From the NCBI GenBank assembly GCA_015488775.1, contig WFNF01000039.1:1-36597 (forward strand): a stretch of DNA of 36,597 nt, given 5' to 3'. The translations under genes and the position numbers were made by a program. How positions within the stretch are numbered: position 1 is the stretch's first letter; every line of letters begins with the position of its first letter. Shown here in pieces: positions 17,386 to 26,062 of this stretch. The DNA comes from Helicobacteraceae bacterium. Lineage in GTDB: Bacteria > Campylobacterota > Campylobacteria > Campylobacterales > Sulfurimonadaceae. Below the pieces are notes generated by a model that saw nothing but the letters and a program-made list of their open reading frames with translations, had not been told where the DNA came from and did not search any database.

Positions 17386-18552
17386 ATGTCAAGATGGTTT
17401 GAATATTTTTATGCCATCTTGAGTGTGATAATCTACATTATATTTCTCCCAGTTTTACTTTTTCTTTTAAGAAAGCCTAAATACAAAAAATCAATACCTG
17501 CTCGTTTTTTTCTAAAAAATAACCCTAGTTTTAAAGATAAAAGATTATGGTTTCATGTTTGTTCTTTAGGTGAAGCTAAAGCTATTGAACCCTTTTTAAA
17601 AGAGTATAACTCAAGAGTAAATATAAGTGTTATAACTCCAACTGGTTTTGAAGAAGCTTTAAAGTATGATGCAGATGTTAGGTTTTTACCTTATGAACTG
17701 TTTACACCATTTTGGGTTAAAAAAGCAGATGTTTTGGTGGTTTTAGAGGCAGAATTTTGGTTTATGTTTTTTAACTCTTTTGTAAAAAGAGGTGGAAAAA
17801 TAGTTCTTTTAAATGCTCGTATTAATGAGCGTTCATATAAGAAATATTATAAAATGAGATTTTTTTACAAAAGGGTTTTAGATTTATGCTCTTTAATATA
17901 TGTTCAATCTTATAAAGATAAAAAGAGATTTGAATCTTTAGGTACAAAAACTCAGGTTGAGGTAGTTGGAAATATAAAGTTAGCTAATGAGATAAAAGTT
18001 AGCAAATTTTATGAAAAAAGTGATATTGAAATTATTACAGCAGCTTCAACTCATGAAAATGAGGAGTTGTTAATCTTAAAAGCTTTTTTAGCATATAGGA
18101 AAGAAAATATCTCAAAACTTATAATTGTTCCAAGACATCCTGAAAGATTTTTAGATGTTTTTGATATTATAAAAGAAAATTGTGATGATTTTAATATCTC
18201 TTTGTTCTCAAAAACAGGTAATTTTGATTCAGATATAACTGTAGTTGATAAAATGGGTGAACTTATTAATGTTTATAACATAAGTGATGTAGTTATTTTA
18301 GGTGGAGCTTTTGAGAAAATTGGTGGTCACAACCCACTTGAACCAGCTCATTTTGGTGTAAAACTTATAAGTGGTGAAAATATATTTTTACAAAAAGAAC
18401 TTTTTAAATATATAAAAAATGTTCAATTTGTTAAAGATGATGAGCTGTTTGAAGCTTTACAAAATACACATAAACTGCCAAATGCTAGTTTAAGTGAAAG
18501 TTTTGATAATACTAAAGTTAAAGATATTATTGAAAATATAAAAAATTTATAG
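17386..18552 (+). CDS. waaA: Kdo transferase WaaA (KdtA)
   Basis: A 388-residue inner-membrane glycosyltransferase of family GT30 that adds Kdo to lipid A. It has an N-terminal membrane helix (about residues 8-28), the CSLGEAKA motif with probable catalytic E63, and the CMP-Kdo-binding GGAFEKIGGHNPLEPA. The ATG at 17386, 4 bp after flgZ, gives the usual N-terminus; an upstream start at 17335 would overlap flgZ by 47 bp and adds a basic stretch not typical of the family. Confidence 0.92.
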   Translation: MSRWFEYFYAILSVIIYIIFLPVLLFLLRKPKYKKSIPARFFLKNNPSFKDKRLWFHVCSLGEAKAIEPFLKEYNSRVNISVITPTGFEEALKYDADVRFLPYELFTPFWVKKADVLVVLEAEFWFMFFNSFVKRGGKIVLLNARINERSYKKYYKMRFFYKRVLDLCSLIYVQSYKDKKRFESLGTKTQVEVVGNIKLANEIKVSKFYEKSDIEIITAASTHENEELLILKAFLAYRKENISKLIIVPRHPERFLDVFDIIKENCDDFNISLFSKTGNFDSDITVVDKMGELINVYNISDVVILGGAFEKIGGHNPLEPAHFGVKLISGENIFLQKELFKYIKNVQFVKDDELFEALQNTHKLPNASLSESFDNTKVKDIIENIKNL

Positions 18553-18560
18553 GATAAAAT

Positions 18561-19298
18561 TTGAAAAAAGATAAAGCATATAAAATTTTAGCAACTCAAG
18601 AGGGCATATCAAACTCTCAAGCTAAAAACCTTATAGATAGAGGTTTAGTTTACGTTGCAAATAAAAAAGTTATGATTGCTCGTGGTGAGTTAGATATGAA
18701 AACTAAGTTTAATGTTCAAAAAGTTGAAAAAGTTAAGGTTATATTTCAAGATAAAGACATTTTGGTAGTTGATAAACCTGCTTTTGTTAACTCGGATGAG
18801 ATTACATCTCAGTTTAAGGGAGCAATACTTCTTCATAGACTTGATCGTGAAACAAGTGGTGTTTTGATGTTTGCTAAAAATGAAGAGTTTCAAGAAAAAG
18901 CTATAGAAGAGTTTAAAAAACAAAATGTTTATAAAGAGTATGTAGCTTGGGTTGATGGAGTTGTTACAGATGAGTTAGAGATAGATAAGCCTATACTCAC
19001 TGTTAAAAAAGATAACCGTGCAAACTCAACAATTTCTAAAAAAGGGAAACCTTCACACACTTTTATTTATCCAGAAGAGGTTTCAGGTAAAAAATCATTA
19101 ATTAAAATAGTAATTAAAGAGGGAAGAACACATCAAATTAGATGTCATCTTCGCTCAGTTAATCTACATATAATAGGTGATGAACAATATGGTGGAAGAC
19201 GCTCAAAAAGAGTTATGTTACATGCAAGAAATGTACAGATGTTTGATTATAATTTCACATCAGAATTACCAACAATATTTAAACACTTTTCACAGTAA
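18561..19298 (+). CDS. RluA-family pseudouridine synthase
   Basis: A 245-residue RNA pseudouridine synthase with an N-terminal S4-like RNA-binding part (residues 1-55, GISNSQAKNLIDRGLVYVANK), the catalytic HRLDRETSG with D95, and EGRTHQIRCHLRSVN. The target uridine is not predictable from sequence. The start is TTG at 18561, 8 bp after waaA and preceded by AGGA. The position after waaA matches HP0956 of Helicobacter. Confidence 0.9.
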   Translation: MKKDKAYKILATQEGISNSQAKNLIDRGLVYVANKKVMIARGELDMKTKFNVQKVEKVKVIFQDKDILVVDKPAFVNSDEITSQFKGAILLHRLDRETSGVLMFAKNEEFQEKAIEEFKKQNVYKEYVAWVDGVVTDELEIDKPILTVKKDNRANSTISKKGKPSHTFIYPEEVSGKKSLIKIVIKEGRTHQIRCHLRSVNLHIIGDEQYGGRRSKRVMLHARNVQMFDYNFTSELPTIFKHFSQ

Positions 19299-19307
19299 GG
19301 AGATTTT

Positions 19308-20600
19308 ATGTTAAAAACTAAAACAAGTAATGAAAATTTTAAAAATGAGTTTAATGAGCTTTTAACTCGTGGCGCTATGGATATGGATAATGTTTCTAAG
19401 ATAGTTGGAAATATTATTAATGAGATTAAAGAGAAAAAAAACTCTGCATTGATTGATCATATAAGTAAGTTTGATAATTGGACTCCAATGATGGACTCTG
19501 AGTTAAAAATAGATGTTAATGATATGAGAAAAGCTTATGATAATATAGACAGAGATTTAAAAGAAGCTTTACACATGGCTTACAATAGAATTAAATCTTA
19601 CCATGAAAAGCAGATGCCTAAATCTTGGTTTGACACTGAAGCTAATGGAACTATACTTGGTCAAAAAGTTACACCTGTTGATAAAGCAGGGCTTTATATA
19701 CCTGGTGGAAAAGCAGCATATCCTAGTTCACTTTTAATGAATGTTATCCCTGCACAAGTTGCAGGAGTTGAACAGATTGTAGTTTGTACACCAACTCCAG
19801 ATAATGAACCAAATGAACTTTTACTTGCTGCTTGTCATCTTTGTGGTGTAAGTGAAGTTTTTAAGGTTGGTGGTGCTAGTGCAATAGCTGCAATGGCTTA
19901 TGGGACACAGACTATACCTAAGGTTGACGTTATAACAGGACCTGGAAATATTTTTGTAGCTACTGCTAAAAAAATGGTTTTTGGTGAGGTAAATATAGAT
20001 ATGATTGCAGGGCCAAGTGAGATAGGAATCCTTGCTGATGATAGTGCTAAAGCTTCACATATCGCAGTTGATTTACTTTCTCAAGCTGAACATGATGAGA
20101 TGGCAAGTTCTATTTTGATAACTCCATCACAAGCTTTAGCTGATAGAGTTGAGATTGAGATAGAAAATTGGCTTTCAAAACTTAATCGTCAAGAGATAGC
20201 AAAAAAATCTATAGATGAACGTGGAGCGATTATTGTAACTCATGATATGGATGAGGCAGTTGCTTTAATGAATGAGATAGCACCTGAGCATTTAGAAGTT
20301 GCAACAAGTAGTCCTTTTGAACTTTTAAGTTCTATAAAACATGCTGGAGCGATTTTTTTAGGTTATAATACACCAGAAGCTATAGGTGATTATGTTGCTG
20401 GACCAAATCATACTTTACCAACTGGTGGAACTGCTAAGTTTTACTCACCATTAGGTGTTGAAAATTTTATGAAAAAATCATCAATAATCTCTTTTTCTCA
20501 AAAAGCTATTGATGCTATAGGTGAGCAGTGTGCAATGATTGCTGATACTGAGGGTTTAGATGCTCATGCTTCATCTGTAAGGGTTAGACTAAGTAAATAA
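19308..20600 (+). CDS. hisD: Histidinol dehydrogenase
   Basis: A 430-residue zinc enzyme that performs the last two oxidations of histidine synthesis. It carries YIPGGKAAYPSSLLM, the NAD- and substrate-binding TGPGNIFVATAKK, GPSEIGILAD, the zinc/substrate SQAEHDEMA, and GPNHTLPTGGTAKFYSPLG. Length and motifs are standard. A clear RBS (AAGGAG) precedes the ATG. It ends the operon begun at 14628; a stem-loop follows. Confidence 0.96.
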   Translation: MLKTKTSNENFKNEFNELLTRGAMDMDNVSKIVGNIINEIKEKKNSALIDHISKFDNWTPMMDSELKIDVNDMRKAYDNIDRDLKEALHMAYNRIKSYHEKQMPKSWFDTEANGTILGQKVTPVDKAGLYIPGGKAAYPSSLLMNVIPAQVAGVEQIVVCTPTPDNEPNELLLAACHLCGVSEVFKVGGASAIAAMAYGTQTIPKVDVITGPGNIFVATAKKMVFGEVNIDMIAGPSEIGILADDSAKASHIAVDLLSQAEHDEMASSILITPSQALADRVEIEIENWLSKLNRQEIAKKSIDERGAIIVTHDMDEAVALMNEIAPEHLEVATSSPFELLSSIKHAGAIFLGYNTPEAIGDYVAGPNHTLPTGGTAKFYSPLGVENFMKKSSIISFSQKAIDAIGEQCAMIADTEGLDAHASSVRVRLSK

Positions 20601-20605
20601 TATAT

Positions 20606-20635
20606 AAGACTTCTCTATAGATATAGAGGTGTCTT
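20606..20635 (+). terminator. Stem-loop after hisD
   Basis: AAGACTTCTCTAT (20606-20618) can pair with ATAGAGGTGTCTT (20623-20635) with one T-T mismatch and one G-U pair, loop AGAT. Only a short T run follows, so termination may be partial. It separates hisD from the GGDEF-EAL gene. Confidence 0.5.
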
Positions 20636-20662
20636 TAAGTTGAAATTAGTTAAAATATTTGA

Positions 20663-23656
20663 ATGGATATCAATTTATATATAATAATAATAACACTTAT
20701 TTTTTGGAGTGGTGTGATTATTTATACTTTTTCAAAATTTCTCTTATGTACTAATAATCATATACTATTTAAAACTTTTTATGGAAGTATCTCTTTCTTT
20801 TCTATTCATTTTTTACTTACTCAAATTTATAGCTTAATAGTTCTTTTGAGAGAAAACTCTTCTAGTTTACTTGAATATGTAGATTTTATAAATCTTCATT
20901 CTTTTTCTGTTATCAATACCATGTACGATGTGTTACTTTTATTGTTTACTTTTGGATTGCTTGTTTCAGGTGTAATCCAAAAATATGCAAAAACTATGAT
21001 GTCAAATGAGATTAAAAATAAAGTTTTAGCTATGGAAGCTGAAAACCAGAGAAGAGATACATTAAAACAAAATAATATTATTGAACTTTACGATTCTATA
21101 AATAAAATTAAAAATATGCTTTCATCTACAAAAAGTATTGATTTTATTTATAAAGAGTCTTTAAAACTTTTGAGTGAATCTGGACACTATGATGTTATGT
21201 TTTTTGGATTTTTTAAAGATTCAAAGCTTGATGTTAAGTTTTTCAGAGATTCAGCACTTATGCCATTTATTAGTAATGACACAGATATAAGATATAACGA
21301 AAATTTTACTCGAGAAAACAATCCAGCTATTGAGGTTATTGAGAGTCCAAATGTTATTGTAATTGAAGATGCGACTAAAGATATTAGGTTAAAAAATTTT
21401 CATTCTCAAATTAAATTTTCTGGTATAAAAAGTAGCATATCTCTACCTTTACGAATGTCAGTTTATCACTCTCCAATCGCGTCATTAACACTTTTTTCAA
21501 CCCAAAGCATTGTAGAAGATTCTAATGAAGTTGGAATATTAAAAGAGATAGTTGAATTAATTACTGCGAGAATTTTACTGATAGAATCAGAAGAGAAAAG
21601 AGAAGTTCAAGAGATAGAGCTGATGCAACAAAATGCTTTACTTGAAAAAATCATAGAAACTGTTCCTGCAAGAATTTTTTGGAAAGATACAAATTTAGTT
21701 TATCAAGGTTGTAATTCATCTTTTGCAAGTGATGCTGAAACAAGTGTAGATAATGTTGTCAATAAAACTGATAAAGAGTTAATTTGGAAAGATAATGCTG
21801 ATGAGTATAGTGCAGATGATAATTTTGTAATTGACAATAATAAAAATGTTATAAATAGAGTTGAAAAACAGGGTGAAAGATGGATTTTAACAAATAAGGC
21901 ACCATTTAAAGATGACTCTGGAAAGACTATAGGGGTAGTTGGTGTATATATAGATGTTACCTTACAAAAGCAAGCAGAAGACTACTTAAAAGAGAACGAA
22001 AAAAGGTTTAGAGAGCTTTTAGAACTTATCCCAAATGTTGCTATAAATGGGTGTAATGCCGCATTAGAGATATTGTATTGGAATAAACAGTGTGAAACTC
22101 TCTATGGTTATTCAAAAGAGGAAGTTCTTGGTAAACGAATTGATGAAATTTTATATAAAGATACAAAATTAAATAGTTTTAGTAAAGGGATAAAGGCTTG
22201 GATATCAAGTAACATTACTTTAGAATCAAATGATCAAATAATCAAATCAAAAGATGGTAATACTTTGGAGGTAAACTCATCTCATGTTTTATTAAATAGA
22301 TTAAGCTCATATCCTGAAATATTTAACATAGATATAGATGTAACATCTGAGAGAAAATCAAAAAGAAAATTAATTCAAGCAGCTAATTTTGACAATTTAA
22401 CTCAATTACCAAATAGATTTAATTTAGAGAAATATATTAAAAAGATTTTTGACTTAAAAGATAGACCTAAATTTGCTATGTTTTTTATGGATATAGATAA
22501 CTTTAAAAATATTAATGATTCTTATGGCCATAGTGTTGGTGATATGCTTTTGGTTGAAGTTTCTAAAAGACTAAACTCCTTTATAGACAAAAATGAGATT
22601 GTTGCTCGCTTTGGTGGTGATGAATTTATTATGATGTTAACTTATAAAGATAAAAATGATATTGCTCTTAAATCTAAAAAGTTAGTGAAGCTTATGCGGG
22701 AAACATTTTTGCTAGGAAACTCTGAATTTTACATCACTATGAGCATTGGTATAACATTTTTAGATACACAAGTTGATTCATATAAAAAGTTGTTACAACA
22801 AGCAGATAGTGCTATGTATAGTGCTAAAGATAATGGTAAAAATGTCGTAAACTTTTTTACAGATTCAATGACTAAAGAGGTAACTAAAAAAGTTAAGGTT
22901 GAACAACTTTTACGTGAAGCTATAAAAAATAACCTTTTACAATTATACTATCAACCTCAAGTCTCAATTAAAACAGGAAAGTTAGAGAGTTGTGAAGCTT
23001 TAATTAGATGGAAAGATTCAAATAGTGGTCAATTTATACCACCAGATATATTTATACCAATAGCTTTTCAAGCACACCTTATGGATGATATAAGTAGGTT
23101 TGTTATTGATGATACTTTGAAAACTTTGAGTATTTGGCAAGATAGTCAGTACAAGGATATTAAAATATATGTTAACCTACCATCAAACCAATTGCAAAAT
23201 GTTACTATGGTTAATTATATTTTAAGAGGTCTTGAAAAGTACAAGGTAAAACCTGAAAATTTTGGTATTGAAATTACAGAAGATCAAATTGTAAAGCTAA
23301 ATGATAAAAAAACACTTGAACATATACAAGCATTAAAGAAAATTGGTGTAACTTTAAGTATAGATGATTTTGGAACAGGATACTCATCTTTACAATACTT
23401 AATGAGTTTAGAGATTGATACTATAAAAATAGATAGAGATTTTATACTAAATTTAGATACTGATCATAATCAAATTTTAGTAAAATCTATAATTGCTATG
23501 ACACAAGCCTTAGGTTACAATGTAGTAGCTGAGGGTGTAGAAACTCAAGTTCAAAAAGAGTTCTTAATTGAGCATAATTGTAATCAAGCTCAGGGTTATG
23601 GTTATCATAAACCTATGCCTAAAGATGAATTTCAAAAACTTTTAGTACATAAATAA
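20663..23656 (+). CDS. Membrane GGDEF-EAL protein with GAF-like and PAS domains
   Basis: A 997-residue cyclic-di-GMP protein. Three membrane helices (about residues 4-28, 35-65, 78-105) are followed by a short coiled coil, a GAF-like sensor (about 140-310), two PAS domains (about 325-440 and 445-560), a GGDEF domain and an EAL domain. The cyclase loop is intact (RFGGDEF, about residue 650). The phosphodiesterase residues also look intact: EALIRW (about 777), EITE, and IDDFGTGYSSLQYL (about 900). Either or both activities are possible. It is a single-gene unit and may respond to a small ligand or redox signal; the signal is unknown. Confidence 0.93.
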   Translation: MDINLYIIIITLIFWSGVIIYTFSKFLLCTNNHILFKTFYGSISFFSIHFLLTQIYSLIVLLRENSSSLLEYVDFINLHSFSVINTMYDVLLLLFTFGLLVSGVIQKYAKTMMSNEIKNKVLAMEAENQRRDTLKQNNIIELYDSINKIKNMLSSTKSIDFIYKESLKLLSESGHYDVMFFGFFKDSKLDVKFFRDSALMPFISNDTDIRYNENFTRENNPAIEVIESPNVIVIEDATKDIRLKNFHSQIKFSGIKSSISLPLRMSVYHSPIASLTLFSTQSIVEDSNEVGILKEIVELITARILLIESEEKREVQEIELMQQNALLEKIIETVPARIFWKDTNLVYQGCNSSFASDAETSVDNVVNKTDKELIWKDNADEYSADDNFVIDNNKNVINRVEKQGERWILTNKAPFKDDSGKTIGVVGVYIDVTLQKQAEDYLKENEKRFRELLELIPNVAINGCNAALEILYWNKQCETLYGYSKEEVLGKRIDEILYKDTKLNSFSKGIKAWISSNITLESNDQIIKSKDGNTLEVNSSHVLLNRLSSYPEIFNIDIDVTSERKSKRKLIQAANFDNLTQLPNRFNLEKYIKKIFDLKDRPKFAMFFMDIDNFKNINDSYGHSVGDMLLVEVSKRLNSFIDKNEIVARFGGDEFIMMLTYKDKNDIALKSKKLVKLMRETFLLGNSEFYITMSIGITFLDTQVDSYKKLLQQADSAMYSAKDNGKNVVNFFTDSMTKEVTKKVKVEQLLREAIKNNLLQLYYQPQVSIKTGKLESCEALIRWKDSNSGQFIPPDIFIPIAFQAHLMDDISRFVIDDTLKTLSIWQDSQYKDIKIYVNLPSNQLQNVTMVNYILRGLEKYKVKPENFGIEITEDQIVKLNDKKTLEHIQALKKIGVTLSIDDFGTGYSSLQYLMSLEIDTIKIDRDFILNLDTDHNQILVKSIIAMTQALGYNVVAEGVETQVQKEFLIEHNCNQAQGYGYHKPMPKDEFQKLLVHK

Positions 23657-23757
23657 TTTAAGTGTCTAGTATAAATATTCTTTAAGGGAATTTAACTACA
23701 ATTCTATACAATAAACGTGATAATATATTAATTATTACACTTAAGGAGAGGATTAAT

Positions 23758-24240
23758 ATGATACATCCAATAATGGTACATTTTGCAGTAGTTTTACCAA
23801 TAGTAAGTTTAGTTTTTATAGTTTTGTATGCTCTGAAACCAAGTGAGATTATGTCTAAAATCTCTACAAGAGTTTTAGTGTTTTCAGCTTTATCTATGGT
23901 CGCAGCGTGGTACAGTGGTGGTCTTGAAGGTAAGGAAGTGTATCCTTTATTGACAAGTGATGCCACTAAGATACTTATTTCTCATAAGACACTTGGTTTA
24001 TACTTAGCAATTGCTTTAGGTGTGACTGCCATAATCAAACTAATTGGTTGCAAGATAAATAATTTTAAATTGGAGATGTTAGCTTTAGTATTATTACTTG
24101 GTGTAGTTGCTACAACATTTTATCAAGGTAAAATGGGTGGGTCTTTAGTCTATGAGCATGGCGCACATGTTGAAAAATATAGTGATGGTTTAGATGCTAT
24201 AGATGAACTTAAAGAACTAGATGATGAGGATGAGGATTAA
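23758..24240 (+). CDS. DUF2231 membrane protein
   Basis: A 160-residue protein with about four membrane helices (residues 5-26, 37-52, 75-95, 105-122) and the DUF2231 ending YQGKMGGSLVYEHGAHVEKY, followed by an acidic tail. Conserved His residues at H3, H8 (IHPIMVHF), about H79 and H136 may bind heme or metal, but this is not shown for the family as far as I know. It has a strong RBS (AAGGAG, about 23742-23747). The gene sits upstream of the molybdoenzyme operon in the same direction, separated by 247 bp with its own promoter. Confidence 0.85.
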   Translation: MIHPIMVHFAVVLPIVSLVFIVLYALKPSEIMSKISTRVLVFSALSMVAAWYSGGLEGKEVYPLLTSDATKILISHKTLGLYLAIALGVTAIIKLIGCKINNFKLEMLALVLLLGVVATTFYQGKMGGSLVYEHGAHVEKYSDGLDAIDELKELDDEDED

Positions 24241-24245
24241 TCCTC
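24232..24245 (+). terminator. Palindrome at the end of the DUF2231 gene
   Basis: GAGGATTAATCCTC is a perfect 14-bp palindrome spanning the stop codon and is followed by TTTCTT. As RNA it gives a 5-bp stem with a 4-nt loop, so it is a weak terminator candidate. Confidence 0.35.
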
Positions 24246-24438
24246 TTTCTTAAGCTTCAACTCCACTATTATATAGAGATTACTCTATATGATAATAATT
24301 ACTAATAAAACTTAAACTTTCCAAAATTACACACTCTATTTTATAAATATCAAGATTAACAACATTTTTTAGTGACAACTTATAAATTTTTAGCTATTAT
24401 CGCCTTAGCAGAAGGCCATAGGTTAAAGTAATTTATGG

Positions 24439-24454
24439 TAACTTATATAAGTTA
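24439..24454. promoter_or_regulatory. 16-bp palindromic operator candidate
   Basis: TAACTTATATAAGTTA is a perfect palindrome. It overlaps the start of the TATAAT at 24453-24458 and covers about -26 to -11 relative to the expected start of transcription. That is a usual place for a dimeric repressor, or for a MerR-type activator bound within the spacer. The spacing differs from the TTAAC-N4-GTTAA site of the Campylobacter Crp/Fnr-type regulator NssR, so the regulator is unknown. Confidence 0.55.
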
Positions 24455-24482
24455 TAATCTGTAAAAATAATAAATCAAGGAG
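24453..24482 (+). promoter_or_regulatory. Probable promoter and RBS of the molybdoenzyme operon
   Basis: A perfect TATAAT at 24453-24458 predicts transcription from about 24465, a leader of roughly 23 nt, and AAGGAG (24477-24482) ahead of the ATG at 24488. No clear -35 box is visible, as is common in Campylobacterota. The 24241-24438 stretch is A/T-rich and holds no gene I can see. Confidence 0.6.
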
Positions 24483-24487
24483 ATTTG

Positions 24488-25126
24488 ATGCAATTAGGTT
24501 TCTTAGTTGACCTTCATCTTTGTATGGGTTGTAAGGGCTGTGAAATCGCATGTAAGGTAGAGAATGAAGTTCCTCTATCTACATGGAGACTTCGTGTTAA
24601 ATATGTAGATATAGGTACTTTCCCGGAGACAAAACGTACGTTTACACCACTACGTTGTAATCACTGTGAACACGCACCATGTGAACGTATTTGTCCAGTT
24701 AGTGCACTACACTACATTGAAAATGGTATCGTTAATATCGATAAAGATAGATGTATTGGTTGTGCAAGTTGTGTTATGGCTTGTCCTTATGGAGCTATTT
24801 ATATAGATCCTGAAACTCAAACAGCAGATAAGTGTACATACTGTGCACACCGTATTGCGTCATCTATGATGCCTGCTTGTGTTGTAGCATGTCCTGTTGA
24901 AGCTAATATCTTTGGTGACTTAGATGATAAAACTTCTAATATATCAAGATATATTCAACAACATGAGTCAGATGTTCAGGTGCGTAAACCTGAAAAAGGT
25001 ACTGAGCCTCATCATTTCTATGTTGGTGCTGGTAGTGTTAACCTTAATCCTTTAGCTTCTAAAAGAGAAGAGGGATACAGTTTATTCAATAAAATTACAC
25101 ATCTTCCATTAGGAGGGCATCACTAA
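24488..25126 (+). CDS. Four-cluster Fe-S subunit of molybdopterin oxidoreductase (PsrB/NrfC type)
   Basis: A 212-residue electron-transfer subunit with four ferredoxin-type cysteine groups: CMGCKGCEIACK (C12, C15, C18, C22), CNHCEHAPCERICP, CIGCASCVMACP and CTYC...CVVACP. It has no signal of its own and is expected to be exported with the catalytic subunit. It should pass electrons between the NrfD-type membrane subunit and the molybdenum subunit. The ATG at 24488 is preferred over the TTG just before it. The last base of its stop codon is the first base of the next ATG (TAATG). Confidence 0.9.
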   Translation: MQLGFLVDLHLCMGCKGCEIACKVENEVPLSTWRLRVKYVDIGTFPETKRTFTPLRCNHCEHAPCERICPVSALHYIENGIVNIDKDRCIGCASCVMACPYGAIYIDPETQTADKCTYCAHRIASSMMPACVVACPVEANIFGDLDDKTSNISRYIQQHESDVQVRKPEKGTEPHHFYVGAGSVNLNPLASKREEGYSLFNKITHLPLGGHH

Positions 25127-26049
25127 TGATACATGAAACAATAGCTGCAACTAATGCAGTAGTTACACTAGACATACCTTTACCAGATATCTTTTGGGGT
25201 TGGTTTGTTACGATGAATATGTGGGCAAAAAGTATAGGTACTGGTCTTATATTTATGCTATTTTTACTATTAAGAAAAAATTCTAGTGAGATGAATGGTC
25301 TTAGAACACCTGTTATTATAATCTCTTTTGTTATGATGAATGTTTTCTTATTATTTACATTGGCAGATTTACATCAACCACTTAGAATGTGGCATATCTT
25401 CTTCTATCCTCATTGGACATCTGCAATTACTGTTGGTGCATGGATGGCATTGGTTTTTGTTGGTTTAGAATTTGTTATGATAGCTGTAATGTTAAGAAAA
25501 GAGAAATGTTTAATTACTAAAGATGCTAATGGTTTCTTTGATAAAACGCTGTTCTGGGTTACTCTTCTTGCTATTCCTGTTACACTATATACTGCGGGAA
25601 TTATGGCTGAGTCAACTGCAAGAGAATTATGGCAAATGCCAACTGAAGCTGTTCAAATGATTTTAGCTGCAACTCTTTCTGGTTCTGCTGCAATAATCTT
25701 GATTGGTGGTTCTAAGTTAAGTGATGAGAGTAAAAACTTTTTTGCTTCAATCTTAGGTCTTAGTGCATTAATGGCATTTACAGTTTATATGTCAGAATAT
25801 ATCTTTGGTGCAATGAAAGCTGAAGAAGTTGGTGCTATATTAGCATATGTAAAAGGTGATGGTGAATATGCAACTATGTTCTGGGTAGGACAATGGTTAG
25901 CTTACATTATACCTATGGTTTTAATCGGACTATACAGATCAAACAAAAACGCTTCATTATTAAGTCTTGCAGCAATACTTGCAATAGCTGGATTATGGAT
26001 AGTTAAACATGTATGGTTAGTTATACCACAATTATTACCACTTAGTTAG
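25126..26049 (+). CDS. NrfD/PsrC-type membrane anchor and quinone subunit
   Basis: A 307-residue integral membrane protein with about eight helices, of the NrfD/PsrC family that exchanges electrons with the quinone pool. Typical elements are the first helix with FWGWFVTMNMWAKSIGTG, ADLHQPLRMWHIFFYPHWTSAITVGAWM, and the later EYIFGAMKAEE. A strong Shine-Dalgarno (AGGAGGG, 25111-25117) precedes the overlapping ATG. With its neighbours it forms a B-C-A-ordered three-subunit complex. Confidence 0.88.
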   Translation: MIHETIAATNAVVTLDIPLPDIFWGWFVTMNMWAKSIGTGLIFMLFLLLRKNSSEMNGLRTPVIIISFVMMNVFLLFTLADLHQPLRMWHIFFYPHWTSAITVGAWMALVFVGLEFVMIAVMLRKEKCLITKDANGFFDKTLFWVTLLAIPVTLYTAGIMAESTARELWQMPTEAVQMILAATLSGSAAIILIGGSKLSDESKNFFASILGLSALMAFTVYMSEYIFGAMKAEEVGAILAYVKGDGEYATMFWVGQWLAYIIPMVLIGLYRSNKNASLLSLAAILAIAGLWIVKHVWLVIPQLLPLS

Positions 26050-26062
26050 GGAAGGGATATAA

